Positions 27,428 through 37,500 of a stretch of DNA of 52,559 bases are shown one piece after another (position 1 is the stretch's first letter; each line of letters opens with the position of its first letter). The position numbers and the translations under genes are program-made. Where the stretch lies: assembly GCA_050013075.1 (NCBI GenBank), contig JBEKFZ010000021.1, forward strand, positions 1-52,559, written 5' to 3'. The stretch comes from JBEKIK01 sp050013075 (lineage in GTDB: Bacteria; Planctomycetota; Planctomycetia; Pirellulales; Thermoguttaceae). The notes under the pieces were generated by a model. That model made no database searches. It was not told the origin of the DNA and saw only the letters and a program-made list of their open reading frames with translations.

Positions 27428-28780
27428 GTGCGGCATAAAACATTTTATCCGTCTGCTTTGCTATCCGGCATATTGCTAATCATGGCGGTTGCGGTCCGGC
27501 CGGGCGCGGCCGCTGATCCCTGGGATTCCGGCGACAATCAGTCGAACGTAACGCCCGCGGTTCCGACGACCGCGCCGATGTCGCGTTACGACATCATGCG
27601 TCAAGCCGTACCCGGCGCGCCCGCGCAACCGACGGCCGTCAGCCGGCCCGCCTCGTGGCCGGGCGGAACGATTCCGGCAAATCAGCCCGCCGCTCAAAAG
27701 CCGGCCGCCTCACCGGCGCCGCAAGCGCCGGTGGAGTTATTCGAGGGCACGACGATTCTGGCTCGGGTAGGTTCGGAAGGCATCTTTGCCAACGAAATCA
27801 CGGGCCCTACGATCGTTTGGAGGAATGGCAAGAAGTCAGAGGGCGGCATTGTTTGTGTAGTCATGGACGGCGTGGACGAAATTCTGGGGCAATACAAGGA
27901 TAAAATCCCGGCCAGTCAATTGGAAATTCAACGTACGATGTTGATTAAGCAGCGTCTCATAGCCCGCATTGAAACCAAAGTAATTTATTTGGACGCGAAA
28001 CAAAGCTTCCCGGCCGAACATTTTCCCGAGATCGAAAAACAATTGGATAAGTTTTTTGAATCCGCCGCGTTGCCGGCATTGTACAAATGCTGCGAGGTTA
28101 AATCGCCAAGGGAACTGGATCAAAAACTTCGCAGCCGGAGCATTTTCTTGGATCGCGTGAAAAAGGGATTCAAGGAATGGGCCCTGGCCCAGCAATGGAT
28201 AGGACAGCAAATAAAACGCGATGAAGAAATCACCTACGATCAAATGAAAAAGTATTATCAGGAACATCTTAAGGAATTTGAAAAACCCGCCCGGGCGCGA
28301 TGGGAGGAATTGGCCGTTCTATTCTCGAAATTTCGCTCCAAGGACGAGGCGCGCGATGCCATCGCCCGGTTGGGCAATCAGGTTCTTGCCGGCGTCCCAT
28401 TCGCCGAAGCGGCAAAAAACGGTTCCCAGGGCGTTACGGCCGCCAGCGGCGGGGCATACGGCTGGACAACGGAAGGCAGCCTGAAATTCGCGGAAATCGA
28501 TCAGGCTATTTTCAGACTCCCGGAAAAACAACTCAGCCCGATCATCGAAACCGAAAAAGGATACCACGTCGTCCGCGTGACCGAACGGGTGGTAGCCGAA
28601 ACGACTCCCTTCCTTACGGCCCAGGTGGAAATCAAGGAAAAAATCATGCAGGAACGCACAAACAAACAATTGCAGGACTACCTGGCCGGCCTGGAAAATA
28701 AAATTTACATCTGGACCATATATGACGGCGATCGAAAGGATATTCGCCTTTCCGAGCGCATGAAAGAAGTATCGCGTTAA
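27428..28780 (+). CDS. PpiC-type peptidyl-prolyl cis-trans isomerase (SurA/PrsA-like foldase)
   Basis: A 450-residue exported foldase starting at GTG after GAGGAA. It has a signal peptide (about residues 8-30), a Pro/Ala-rich linker (about 40-100), a SurA_N-like helical region (about 105-285) and a parvulin domain at about 285-405. The parvulin domain is recognised by 'WEELAVLFSK', 'FAEAAKNGS', 'GGAYGWTTEGSL' and 'ETEKGYHVVRVTER'. It assists folding of secreted or outer-membrane proteins. The stop region is duplicated: a 17-bp direct repeat (AAGTATCGCGTTAAATA) spans the stop codon. Confidence 0.88.
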   Translation: MRHKTFYPSALLSGILLIMAVAVRPGAAADPWDSGDNQSNVTPAVPTTAPMSRYDIMRQAVPGAPAQPTAVSRPASWPGGTIPANQPAAQKPAASPAPQAPVELFEGTTILARVGSEGIFANEITGPTIVWRNGKKSEGGIVCVVMDGVDEILGQYKDKIPASQLEIQRTMLIKQRLIARIETKVIYLDAKQSFPAEHFPEIEKQLDKFFESAALPALYKCCEVKSPRELDQKLRSRSIFLDRVKKGFKEWALAQQWIGQQIKRDEEITYDQMKKYYQEHLKEFEKPARARWEELAVLFSKFRSKDEARDAIARLGNQVLAGVPFAEAAKNGSQGVTAASGGAYGWTTEGSLKFAEIDQAIFRLPEKQLSPIIETEKGYHVVRVTERVVAETTPFLTAQVEIKEKIMQERTNKQLQDYLAGLENKIYIWTIYDGDRKDIRLSERMKEVSR

Positions 28781-28830
28781 ATAGAAGTATCGCGTTAAAT
28801 AACCGTCCGCGATCTTGGGCGGAAATTCCT

Positions 28831-28921
28831 CCCCTCTCCTTTTGGGAGAGGGGCCGGGGGTGAGGGCATTGCAGCCTCGTCAGCCCTCACCCTAACCCTC
28901 TCCCAAAGGGAGAGGGGACTT
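28831..28921. repeat. Palindromic CCCTCTCCC repeat (LPKGEG family)
   Basis: Two inverted arms of 'CCCTCTCCCTTTGGGAGAGGG' type flank a short centre, with GGGGTGAGGGC and GCCCTCACCC inside. Related copies are at 49560-49594 and within coding DNA at about 51034-51190, where the element encodes NPLPKGEG. It lies between convergent genes. Confidence 0.85.
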
Positions 28922-28945
28922 CTCCCGGAATCGTGAAAGTCTATT

Positions 28946-29551
28946 TTAGACTCGTTCGCCCGCGCGATAAACATAATTCTCGGTAATAACCATATCCACG
29001 CGCACGTCGTGCGGCAGCACGGGGATTTTATCGACCAGTTGACATTCAAATGCCGGTGAAATCTTCACGGCGTCGGGGCGAACACGTTGCAGAAAACGAT
29101 CGTAATATCCCTTGCCCAGCCCCAAGCGATCGCCGTAACGGTCAAAGGCCACGCCGGGCACAACTATCAAATCCAATTCGGACGCGTCCACGCGCCGATC
29201 CATGCGTGAGAGCCACTCTGGCTTGGGTTCGAGAATTTGCCACGTCCCGGGGCTTAATTCATCCATTTTTTTCACTTGAAACAGTCGAATCTCGCGGGCC
29301 ATGCAATATGGAACAACTACCCGCTTTCCTAATTGCCACAACTCGGGTAGATACGCGCGCGTGCGGACTTCGCTGCCGATATCAAGGTAAGTCATCACCG
29401 TGCGGGCGCGGGCGAACTGCGGCAATGCCAGCATCTTGTCCCAAATTCGCCGGCTTAATAAATCGGCCTCCTGCTGGGCTCCCCGGAGCGCAGCCACAGT
29501 GAGGCGGAGTTCTTGTTTCTTTTGTAGTGCTTCGTCAAGCGAATCCGGCAT
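28946..29551 (-). CDS. 5-formyltetrahydrofolate cyclo-ligase
   Basis: A 201-residue enzyme that converts 5-formyl-THF plus ATP to 5,10-methenyl-THF. It has the family's N-terminal helix with 'KKQELRLTVAALRG', the central 'LDLIVVPGVAFDRYGDRLG' and the phosphate-binding GLGKGYYDRFL. The length is normal. It is the intact copy of a duplicated unit: a truncated relative is at 32036-32245. Each copy follows a TPR membrane-protein gene on the - strand. Confidence 0.93.
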   Translation of the reverse strand: MPDSLDEALQKKQELRLTVAALRGAQQEADLLSRRIWDKMLALPQFARARTVMTYLDIGSEVRTRAYLPELWQLGKRVVVPYCMAREIRLFQVKKMDELSPGTWQILEPKPEWLSRMDRRVDASELDLIVVPGVAFDRYGDRLGLGKGYYDRFLQRVRPDAVKISPAFECQLVDKIPVLPHDVRVDMVITENYVYRAGERV

Positions 29552-29727
29552 GAAATGTATTTTCCTTGCTTGAGTGGTTAATCGTTCACGTCGTTCTCGG
29601 GTAGCGCCTAAGGAACGATAGTAGCATAGAAACGCGGATATTTTATTCTAATAACCCAAGGTTTGCCACCCTCCCGTTATGCAACCTCATCGAATAACAA
29701 CCAACGGCTATCGGTGTCCTCGTACGG

Positions 29728-31953
29728 TTAATGCGCCGGGAGGTTGGATTCACTGGAAGGAGATGCATTCGGAAAATTCGGGGAGTTGACGCGGTAGGCG
29801 TTCAACCAATCTTCAATCTGTTTGGCTTGAGCCTCCTGCCCCTGGGCTCGGGCAAGATCCAAGGCCTTTTGGGCCGCGCCAATGGCCTCAGATGACTGCT
29901 GCATCCTATCATAGGCCAAAGCCAAATTGTAATAGGCATTGGTGAAATCGGGTTTAAGCCGCAGGGCTTGTTGGTAATGTTCGATCGCCTCTTGCAGTCG
30001 GCCTGCATTGGCCAGTGCGGCGCCCAGGTTGTTGTGAGCTTCGACATAGTCAGGCTTCAGCCGCAGGGCCTGCTCGTAATGTTCGATCGCCTCTTGCAGT
30101 CGGCCTGCATTGACCAGGGCGACGCCCAAGTTGTTGTGGGCATCGGCATGGTCAGGCTTCAGCCATAGGGCTTGCTCGAAATGTTCGATCGCTTCTTGCA
30201 GTCGGCCTGCATTGGCCAGGGCGACGCCCAGGGTGATGTGAGCGTCGGTATAGTCAGGTTTCAGCCGCAGCGCCTGCTCGTAATGTTCGATCGCCTCTTG
30301 CAGTCGGCCTGCCTTGGCCAGGGCAACACCCAGGTTGTTGTGAACTTCGACATAGTCAGGCTTCAGCCGCAGGGCCTGCTCGTAATGCTCGATCGCATCT
30401 TGCAGCCGGCCTGCATTGACCAGTGCGAGGCCTAAGTTATTGTGAACATCGGCATAGTCAGGTTTCAGCCGCAGGGCCTGCTCGTAATGTTCTATCGCCT
30501 CTTGCAGTCGGCCTGCATTGGCCAGGACGACGCCCAGGTTGTTGTGAGTTTCGACATAGTCAGGCTTCAGCAGTAGGGCTTGTTGGTAATGCTCGATCGC
30601 CTCTTGCGGTCGGCCTGCATCGGCCAGGACGGCGCCCAGGTTGTTGTGGGCAAGCCAACATCCTGGATTTTTTTGCAGCGTTGCCTGGTACAGTCTGATG
30701 GCGTTATGGTATATCCCGCTTTGTTGCCAAGTCAGAAATGCGAGTGTACCTATCACCACGACCGCGACGGCGGTTGTCGCCCAGTCCGCTCTGTTTCGCG
30801 CCCGCTGATGCCAAATGCTCCAGCCCGCCGCCGCCAGTGCAATCACCCCGATGACGGCAATGTGCTGATAATGGTCCGCCACCAGCGAATATTCCATGAA
30901 GCCCGTGTAGGTAAAACCCATCACCGGAAGGAGCGACACGCAGAAAAACCCCCAGGCAAACAGCAACGGCCGACTCCAGCCTTTTCTATATCGCCACAGC
31001 ACCGCTGTAACGATCAGCGCCGCCAACAGCGGCAGCCACCACAACGGATTGCCGACCTCGATATGCCACCGCGGATAGATAAACGCCAGGTCCAAAGGCA
31101 ACAGGGCCTTATAAAGGTAGAACCACACCACGCACCCTGCCCCCAGCAGACGTTCTGCAAAACCGGCATTTCGGAACTCTATATGTTCCCCATGCGTTTG
31201 GAACCAAATGTTTACTCCAGTCAGTACCACGGCCAGCAGGAAGAATGGCGCCATCCGCAGCAGATCCCGCCTTGTAAGAGATCGCAGCCACCAGAAGATC
31301 CCCAGGAGCAATACCGGCAAAACCACCGCCGACCCTTTGCTGAGCATCGCCAGCACGAATGACGCCAGGCTCAGCCAGTACAAAAGGGGCGAGGGGCGAG
31401 AGGCGAGGGGCGAGAGTATTTCGATCTTCAGATACCACAGAATCGACAACAGGAAGAACAACATTGACATCATGTTTTTCCGCTGCGCGATCCAGGCCAC
31501 AGATTCCACGTTCACTGGATGCAGGGCGAAGACCATGGCCGCCAATAACGCCCCCGGGATGGTCATCTTTCGTAAAATGACCCAAATCAACAGCGCCTCG
31601 ACAACATGCAAGATCAAATTAGTGACGTGGTAGCCTATCGGGTTCGTTTCCCACAGCCGCCACTCGATCCAGAACGTGGTATTGGTCATGGGCCAGTAGT
31701 CTTGCGATTCAGTGGTGCACCATAATTTGTGCAGGCCGTCGGGAGTCCGGATGAGATCGTTTTCTGTTACAAACAAATTGTCGTCCAAGACGAACCCGCC
31801 GCATATAGAAGGGAGGTAAGCTAGGATAGCAACCAGGACGATTATCGCTACTCCTGCCACCATACTAAGGTTCAGCTTCAATGGGACAGAGGTTCCCGAT
31901 CGGGCTTGGAGAGCCTGTTTATTATTATTGAAAGATTTTTTTCGCTTGGACAT
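29728..31953 (-). CDS. Tmtc-like polytopic membrane protein with C-terminal TPR array (copy B)
   Basis: A 741-residue protein. The N-terminal 420 residues contain about 10-12 transmembrane helices, with an acidic DD in the first outer loop (FVLDDNLFVTENDL), as in GT-C glycosyltransferases of the Tmtc/O-mannosyltransferase type. Eight TPR units of 34 residues follow (about residues 440-715). The middle ones are nearly identical (NNLGVALxNAGRLQEAIEHYEQALRLKPDY), visible as a 102-bp DNA repeat at about 29930-30640. It probably glycosylates exported proteins, with the TPR array binding substrate (family-based inference). A G-rich simple repeat at about 31386-31416 encodes a loop insertion (PLASRPSPL). 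Confidence 0.8.
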   Translation of the reverse strand: MSKRKKSFNNNKQALQARSGTSVPLKLNLSMVAGVAIIVLVAILAYLPSICGGFVLDDNLFVTENDLIRTPDGLHKLWCTTESQDYWPMTNTTFWIEWRLWETNPIGYHVTNLILHVVEALLIWVILRKMTIPGALLAAMVFALHPVNVESVAWIAQRKNMMSMLFFLLSILWYLKIEILSPLASRPSPLLYWLSLASFVLAMLSKGSAVVLPVLLLGIFWWLRSLTRRDLLRMAPFFLLAVVLTGVNIWFQTHGEHIEFRNAGFAERLLGAGCVVWFYLYKALLPLDLAFIYPRWHIEVGNPLWWLPLLAALIVTAVLWRYRKGWSRPLLFAWGFFCVSLLPVMGFTYTGFMEYSLVADHYQHIAVIGVIALAAAGWSIWHQRARNRADWATTAVAVVVIGTLAFLTWQQSGIYHNAIRLYQATLQKNPGCWLAHNNLGAVLADAGRPQEAIEHYQQALLLKPDYVETHNNLGVVLANAGRLQEAIEHYEQALRLKPDYADVHNNLGLALVNAGRLQDAIEHYEQALRLKPDYVEVHNNLGVALAKAGRLQEAIEHYEQALRLKPDYTDAHITLGVALANAGRLQEAIEHFEQALWLKPDHADAHNNLGVALVNAGRLQEAIEHYEQALRLKPDYVEAHNNLGAALANAGRLQEAIEHYQQALRLKPDFTNAYYNLALAYDRMQQSSEAIGAAQKALDLARAQGQEAQAKQIEDWLNAYRVNSPNFPNASPSSESNLPAH
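29930..30640 (-). repeat. Homogenised 102-bp TPR-encoding tandem repeats
   Basis: About seven head-to-tail 102-bp units encode one 34-residue TPR each. Long identical stretches (GCCTCTTGCAGTCGGCCTGC recurs almost every unit) show recent expansion or gene conversion. The paralogous gene at 32251-34431 has seven units that are much more diverged. Confidence 0.85.
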
Positions 31954-32035
31954 AAGCTGGCAAAGCTAAAAAGCTGACGATCACCGGCCGATGCCAGTCC
32001 CACTGAACGCAATTAACCATAAATGATATATGACT

Positions 32036-32245
32036 TTATTGCGAAATAACAAGATAATTCTTTACCCCCCTTATGTGCCTACAAGTCCTAACCGTGCGAG
32101 CGCGTGCGAACTGCGGCAAAGCCCAGATTTTGTCCCAAATTTGCCGGCTTAATAAATCGGCCTCCTGCTCGGCTCCCCGTAGCGCATCCACAGTGAGGCG
32201 GAGTTCTTGTTTCTTTTGTAGTGCTTCGTCAAGCGAATCCGGCAT
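32036..32245 (-). pseudogene. Truncated duplicate of 5-formyltetrahydrofolate cyclo-ligase
   Basis: The first 53 or so residues (MPDSLDEALQKKQEL...) differ at only a few positions from the intact enzyme at 28946-29551. The sequence diverges after 'PQFARARTV' and stops at 69 residues, so all catalytic elements (including GLGKGYYDRF) are missing. It starts 5 nt after the stop of the Tmtc-like copy A, and is the relic of a tandem duplication of the two-gene unit. Confidence 0.9.
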
Positions 32246-32250
32246 GATAT

Positions 32251-34431
32251 CTACTTTCCAAGGGAGTTCAAAAAATCTTCAAACTGCTTGACCATGTCCG
32301 TCTGTCCCATGGATTGGGCAAGTTCCAAACCTTTCCGGGCACAGGCGACTGCATCGGCGGACCGATGCGCTTGCGCATACGCCGGCGCCAAATTGAGGTA
32401 GGCCTGGATATAATCGGGTTTGATCCGCAGCGCTTGTTCGTAATGTTCGATCGCTTCTTCAAGCCGGCCTGTCCTAAGCAGTGCGGTGCCCAGGTTGTTG
32501 TGGGTAACGAAATAGTCGGGTTTGAGCTTAAGCGATTGCTTGAAATACTTGATCGCTTCCTGGGGACGATCTGTTTGGAGCAGCAAAAGGCCCAGATTAT
32601 ATTGGGCCTCCGGAAAGTCTGGTTTCAGTGACAAGGCTCGCTCGTAATACTCAATTGCCTCTTGTGGCCGATCGGTCCAAGCCAATACTTGCCCCAGGTT
32701 GTTTTGTGTTTCAGCATAAGTGGGTTTAAGGCGCAGCGCTTCCTTGAAATGTTCGATCGCATCCTGCAGCCGACCGATATTCACAAGGGCCATCCCCATG
32801 TTGTTATGGGCTTCGGCGAAGTTCCGTTTGAGCCGCAAGGCTATCTCATACTGTTCAATCGCCTCGGACAGCCGGTTTGTTTTCAAAAATATGCCGCCTA
32901 TGTTGTTGTAGGCTTCCGCATTCTTGGGATTTAATCGCACGGATTGTTGGTAATGATCCATTGCCTCAGTCGGGCGGCCCTTTTCCTCTAAAATCAGTCC
33001 CAGATTGTTATAAGCCACCCAACAGTTCGGGTTTTCTTCCAGCGTTGCCTGGTACAAAGTCATGGCGTCGCGGTACAGCCCGCTTTGACGCCAGGTTAAA
33101 GACGCCAGCACTACCACTACGATGGCTGCTAAACAGTTGACGGCCCAGCGCGTCGGCCCGTTCGTCTTTTCATGCCATGTGCTCCAACCCGCCGTCGTTA
33201 ATGCAATCACCCCGATGACGGCGGCATACTGATAATGGTCGGCCACCAGGGCATATTTCATGAAGTACACGTCCGTCAGCCCCATCACCGGCACAAGCGA
33301 CACGCAGAAAAATCCCCAGGCAAACAAAAACGGCCGGCCCCAGGTTTTTCTATAAAGCCATAGCACCACTGTAACAACCACTGCTGACAAAAGCGGCAGC
33401 CACCACAAGAAATTGCCGGTTTGTATATTCCACTGCGGATAAATGAAAATCAACTTCAATGGCAAAAGGGCCTTATAAAGATAAAACCACATCACGGCGC
33501 CGGCTCCCAGCATACGCTCTACAAAACCGGCGTCCCGGATTCTTTCCCCGACATCGCGGTTTTGAAACCATATATTCACTAAGCTGAGCGCCACGGCGAC
33601 AATGAAAAAAGGCGCAATCCGCAGGAAGTCCCACTTTGTCAGCCTCCGCCGCCACCAGATGATGCCCAAAATCAGGGCCGGCAACACCGCCGCCGAACCC
33701 TTACTGAGCATGGCCGACACAAACGCCGCAAAACTCAGCCAATACCATAGTGGAGAGTGGAGAGTAGAGAGTGAAGAGTGGAGAGTGGAGAGTGGAGAGA
33801 AACAAGGAGCGAGGTTACTCGTTTCCACGGTCCTCCCATATTCTCGTTCCCACGGTCCTCCGTGGGAACGTACAGACGCAATGTCCCCGCTTGCCGTTGG
33901 CATGTGGGCCTTTAAATACCACAAAATCGACTGAAGGAAAAAAAACATCGACAAGGTGTTTTTCCGCTGTGCAATCCAGGCCGCCGATTCCACGTTCACC
34001 GGATGCACGGCGAAGATAAAGGCCGCCAAAAAAGCCCCCGGTATGGATAATTTCCGCAAAATCGCCCAAATCAGCAGCGAGGCGGCAATGTGCAAAACCA
34101 GGTTGGTGGCGTGGCAACCGGCCGAATCCATTCCCCACAGCCGCCATTCCAGCCAGAATGAAGTATTGGTCAGCGGCCAGAAGTCGATCGGTTCGGTGGT
34201 GCGCCAGATACGTTGCAGGCCGTCTGGGGCACTGATAAGGGAGTTCTGTGTCAACAGGATTGCATCGTCCCAGATGAAACCCCCGCTAATCGAGGGAAAG
34301 TAAGCAATGAAAACGGCCAGCACAATGATCGCCGCTCCAGCCGGCACGAAAACATCGGGCCTCAAAGCGAGTGATTTCATCGGTTTGTACCGGGGAATAT
34401 GTTTTCGAGAAGATGTTTTGCGTTTAGACAT
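32251..34431 (-). CDS. Tmtc-like polytopic membrane protein with C-terminal TPR array (copy A)
   Basis: A 726-residue paralogue of the 29728-31953 protein, with the same plan: an N-terminal multi-helix GT-C-like membrane domain with FIWDD in the first loop, then seven TPR units (about residues 485-720). I start at MSKRK (34431) because both paralogues share CCAGCTTATGTC around that ATG. A loop insertion at about residues 190-230 is encoded by degenerate GAGTGGA heptamers (33751-33797) and a hairpin repeat (33845-33870). It lies at the same place as the simple-repeat insertion of the other copy. The truncated cyclo-ligase copy follows. Confidence 0.8.
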   Translation of the reverse strand: MSKRKTSSRKHIPRYKPMKSLALRPDVFVPAGAAIIVLAVFIAYFPSISGGFIWDDAILLTQNSLISAPDGLQRIWRTTEPIDFWPLTNTSFWLEWRLWGMDSAGCHATNLVLHIAASLLIWAILRKLSIPGAFLAAFIFAVHPVNVESAAWIAQRKNTLSMFFFLQSILWYLKAHMPTASGDIASVRSHGGPWEREYGRTVETSNLAPCFSPLSTLHSSLSTLHSPLWYWLSFAAFVSAMLSKGSAAVLPALILGIIWWRRRLTKWDFLRIAPFFIVAVALSLVNIWFQNRDVGERIRDAGFVERMLGAGAVMWFYLYKALLPLKLIFIYPQWNIQTGNFLWWLPLLSAVVVTVVLWLYRKTWGRPFLFAWGFFCVSLVPVMGLTDVYFMKYALVADHYQYAAVIGVIALTTAGWSTWHEKTNGPTRWAVNCLAAIVVVVLASLTWRQSGLYRDAMTLYQATLEENPNCWVAYNNLGLILEEKGRPTEAMDHYQQSVRLNPKNAEAYNNIGGIFLKTNRLSEAIEQYEIALRLKRNFAEAHNNMGMALVNIGRLQDAIEHFKEALRLKPTYAETQNNLGQVLAWTDRPQEAIEYYERALSLKPDFPEAQYNLGLLLLQTDRPQEAIKYFKQSLKLKPDYFVTHNNLGTALLRTGRLEEAIEHYEQALRIKPDYIQAYLNLAPAYAQAHRSADAVACARKGLELAQSMGQTDMVKQFEDFLNSLGK
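33751..33870. repeat. Intragenic simple repeat (GAGTGGA heptamers) plus CGTTCCCACGG hairpin
   Basis: Heptamer-like GAGTGGA units at 33751-33797 are followed by a palindrome CGTTCCCACGG-TCCT-CCGTGGGAACG at 33845-33870. Both are translated in frame inside the membrane domain of the Tmtc-like copy A, as low-complexity Ser/Leu/His and Gly/Pro/Trp residues. Confidence 0.8.
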
Positions 34432-34595
34432 AAGCTGGATATTCAACACGAAGAACCACCGAAAGGATTATTGTATATAGTTTCCGGGCCAATTTGAATA
34501 GTTTCATGAAGATAGCACACAGTTATTGAAATCCATACAAGAAAAGGATAGTATAATCTACTTATTACCCGGTCATTTTTAGGAGACAAACAACC

Positions 34596-37500
34596 ATGCG
34601 AGCGAAAAACACCAAACTCATGCCAATCTGTATTGCTCTTTTAGCGACGGTAACTCTCGGCAACGCCCCAGAGCAGGGCGCGCCAATTCCGCCGGAGATC
34701 GAAAACGAACAGATTCTGGGCATCAACAAGGAATCGCCCCATGCCACGCTGATGCCTTATGCGACGGTTGAACAGGCCTTGGCTGCAAAGCGACTTTCCT
34801 CGCCCTTTTGTAAGGTGCTCAACGGGCAATGGAAATTCAACTGGGTGACGCATCCGGCCCAGCGCCCGATGGACTTTTGGAAACCGGATTTCGACGTATC
34901 CGCTTGGAAGGAAATCCCAGTGCCGTCGAATTGGCAAATCCTCGGGTACGGGACCCCGTATTACCGCAACGCCGGTTACACCTTTCAGAAAGACTGGCCT
35001 CGGGTGCTGAGTGAGCCGCCCAAAAACTACACGGCTTACACCGAGCGCGATCCGGTGGGAAGCTACCGCCATACTTTCGATCTGCCCGCGGACTGGACCG
35101 GCCGCCGGGTTTTCATCACCTTCGATGGGGTCGATGCGGGGTTTTTCCTTTGGATCAATGGTGAAAAGGTGGGCTACAGCGTAAACAGCCGTTGCCCGGC
35201 CGAGTTCGACGTCACCAAGTACGTCAAGCCCGGCAAAAACGTCTTGGCCGCCGAAGTCTATCGTTATACCGCGGGCAGTTATCTTGAAGACCAGGACATG
35301 TGGCGTTTAAGCGGCATATTCCGCAACGTTTATTTGTGGAGCGCTCCGCAAGAGCACATCCGCGATTTCTTCGTCAAGACCGATCTGGACGCACAATACA
35401 AAGACGCCGTGCTTGACGTAACCGCCAAGGTGAAAAACTACGACGACCGGCCGGCGCCGAAAAATACGCTTTCGCTTACGCTATACGACGCCCAAGGCAA
35501 GCCGGTATCCGGCGCGGCCGCCGAGGCGGCTGTGCCCGAACTCCAGCCCGGCCAGGAACAGGAAATAAAACTCACGGCCAGGGTATCTGATCCAGCCAAG
35601 TGGACTGCCGAAACGCCCAATCTTTACACTACTGTCTTGAAACTCGGAGAGGAGATCATTTCCGCCCACACCGGGTTCAGAAAAGTGGAGATTAAAGGCC
35701 GGGTATTCTCAATCAACGGCGTGCCGGTGAAGCTAAAAGGCGCGAATCGCCACGAAAACTGGCCCGACACCGGCCATTACGTCACCGAGGAGCGGATGAT
35801 CGAGGATCTCAAATTATTGAAGGGTTGCAACAGCAACCATGTCCGCACCTGCCATTATACCGACGATCCGCGATGGTACGAGTTGTGCGACCAGTGGGGC
35901 ATTTACCTGGTGGCCGAAGCCAACGTGGAATGTCACGGTTACATAAACGTTCTCGACCGCCAACCGCGCTGGCTGAGCGCGATTGTGACACGCAACGTGG
36001 AAAACGTGGAGAGCAAAAAGAACCACGCCTCAGTGGTGATCTGGTCGCTGGGCAACGAGTGCGGCGGCGGCGAAAACTTCCACGAAGCCGTTAAGGCCGT
36101 AAAGGCCATCGATTCCACGCGCCCGGTACATTACGAACCGTTCGGCATCTCAGACGATAATCCCGCCGATATAGACAGCCGAATGTACACGGCGGTCGGA
36201 GAAGTAGAGCGGATCGGCAAATCCGAGCGCAAAAAACCCTTCTACTTGTGCGAGTACGCCCACGCGATGAACAACTCGATGGGCTCGATTGGCGACTACA
36301 ACGACCTGTTCGACGCCTACGAAGGACTCATGGGCGGTGCGATTTGGGAGTGGCAGGACCAGGCCCTGTGGAATCGGCGCGATCCGACCAACCCGCATCT
36401 TGTTTACGGTGGAGGTTTCGGCGAGGAGCCCAATGATCACTATTTCATCTGCAAAGGCGTGGTGTTCGCCGACCGCACGCCCACGCCCAAGTACGCCGAG
36501 GCAAAACGCGCGTACCAGTGGGTGGGCCTGGCCGCGGACGATCCGGCCGCCGGCAAATTGAAAGTCCGCAACAAGTATCAATTCATCAACCTCGACCGTT
36601 TCAACATCGCCTGGACGGTGAGCGAGGACGGCACGGTAATCGACCGCGGCACTCTGCCCAGGCTTAACCTTGCCCCGCTTTCCGAAGGCACGCTCAGCGT
36701 GCCCTTTAAAAAGATCCAACCCCGGCCGGGCGCGGAGTACTATCTGCGCGTGGCCTTTATGCTGCCCAAGGACGAGCCGTGGGCCAAGGCCGGCGAAGAA
36801 GTGGCGGTCGGCCAGTTTCTCCTGCCGGTGTCGGCCGGAGTAGTTCCCGCTCCGAAATCTTCAGATATGCAGCCGCTCAGCGTCCAGGATAACGATAAGC
36901 AAGTAGTAATATCCGGCAAAGATTTTCGAGTGGTCTTCGATCGCGGCGACGGGGCAATTGCCGAACTATCCTACGGCGGCAAACCGATGCTGATACCCGG
37001 CGGCGGGCCAAAGCTCCACGTCTGGCGCGCACCGCACCGCAACGACGACATGTGGGCCGCCGGCGATTGGTCTGGGCGCGGCCTGGACGCACTCGCACAC
37101 CATGCCAACTCGGTAAAGGTTGTGAAGCTCGCGCCCGGCGTGGTCCAAGTCTCGATAAACGCATCCGCCGAAAACCAGGTGGGCAACGGCTTTGACCAAC
37201 AGATTACCTACACGGTGACGGGCAATGGTAACATAACAATCGATCAAGCTGTCGATGCCCGCAGCAAGCGCTTCGTAGTGGCTCGCATGGGCGTGCGTAT
37301 GTTTCCGGACCCAAAACTCGACCGCTTTACCTGGCTGGGACGCGGTCCCACGGAAAACTACTCCGACCGCAAGCGAGGGTCCGATATCGGTCTATATTCC
37401 AGCGCCGTGAAAGAGCAACTCACGCCTTATGTGCGGCCCATGGAATGCGGCAATCACGAAGACGTCCGTTGGTCGGCGTTTACAGGCGACGACGGCGCAG

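Noticed and set aside
29930..30640. A CRISPR-like array because of regular 102-bp repeats.
   Set aside because: Units are contiguous without spacers and encode TPRs in the main frame of the membrane protein.
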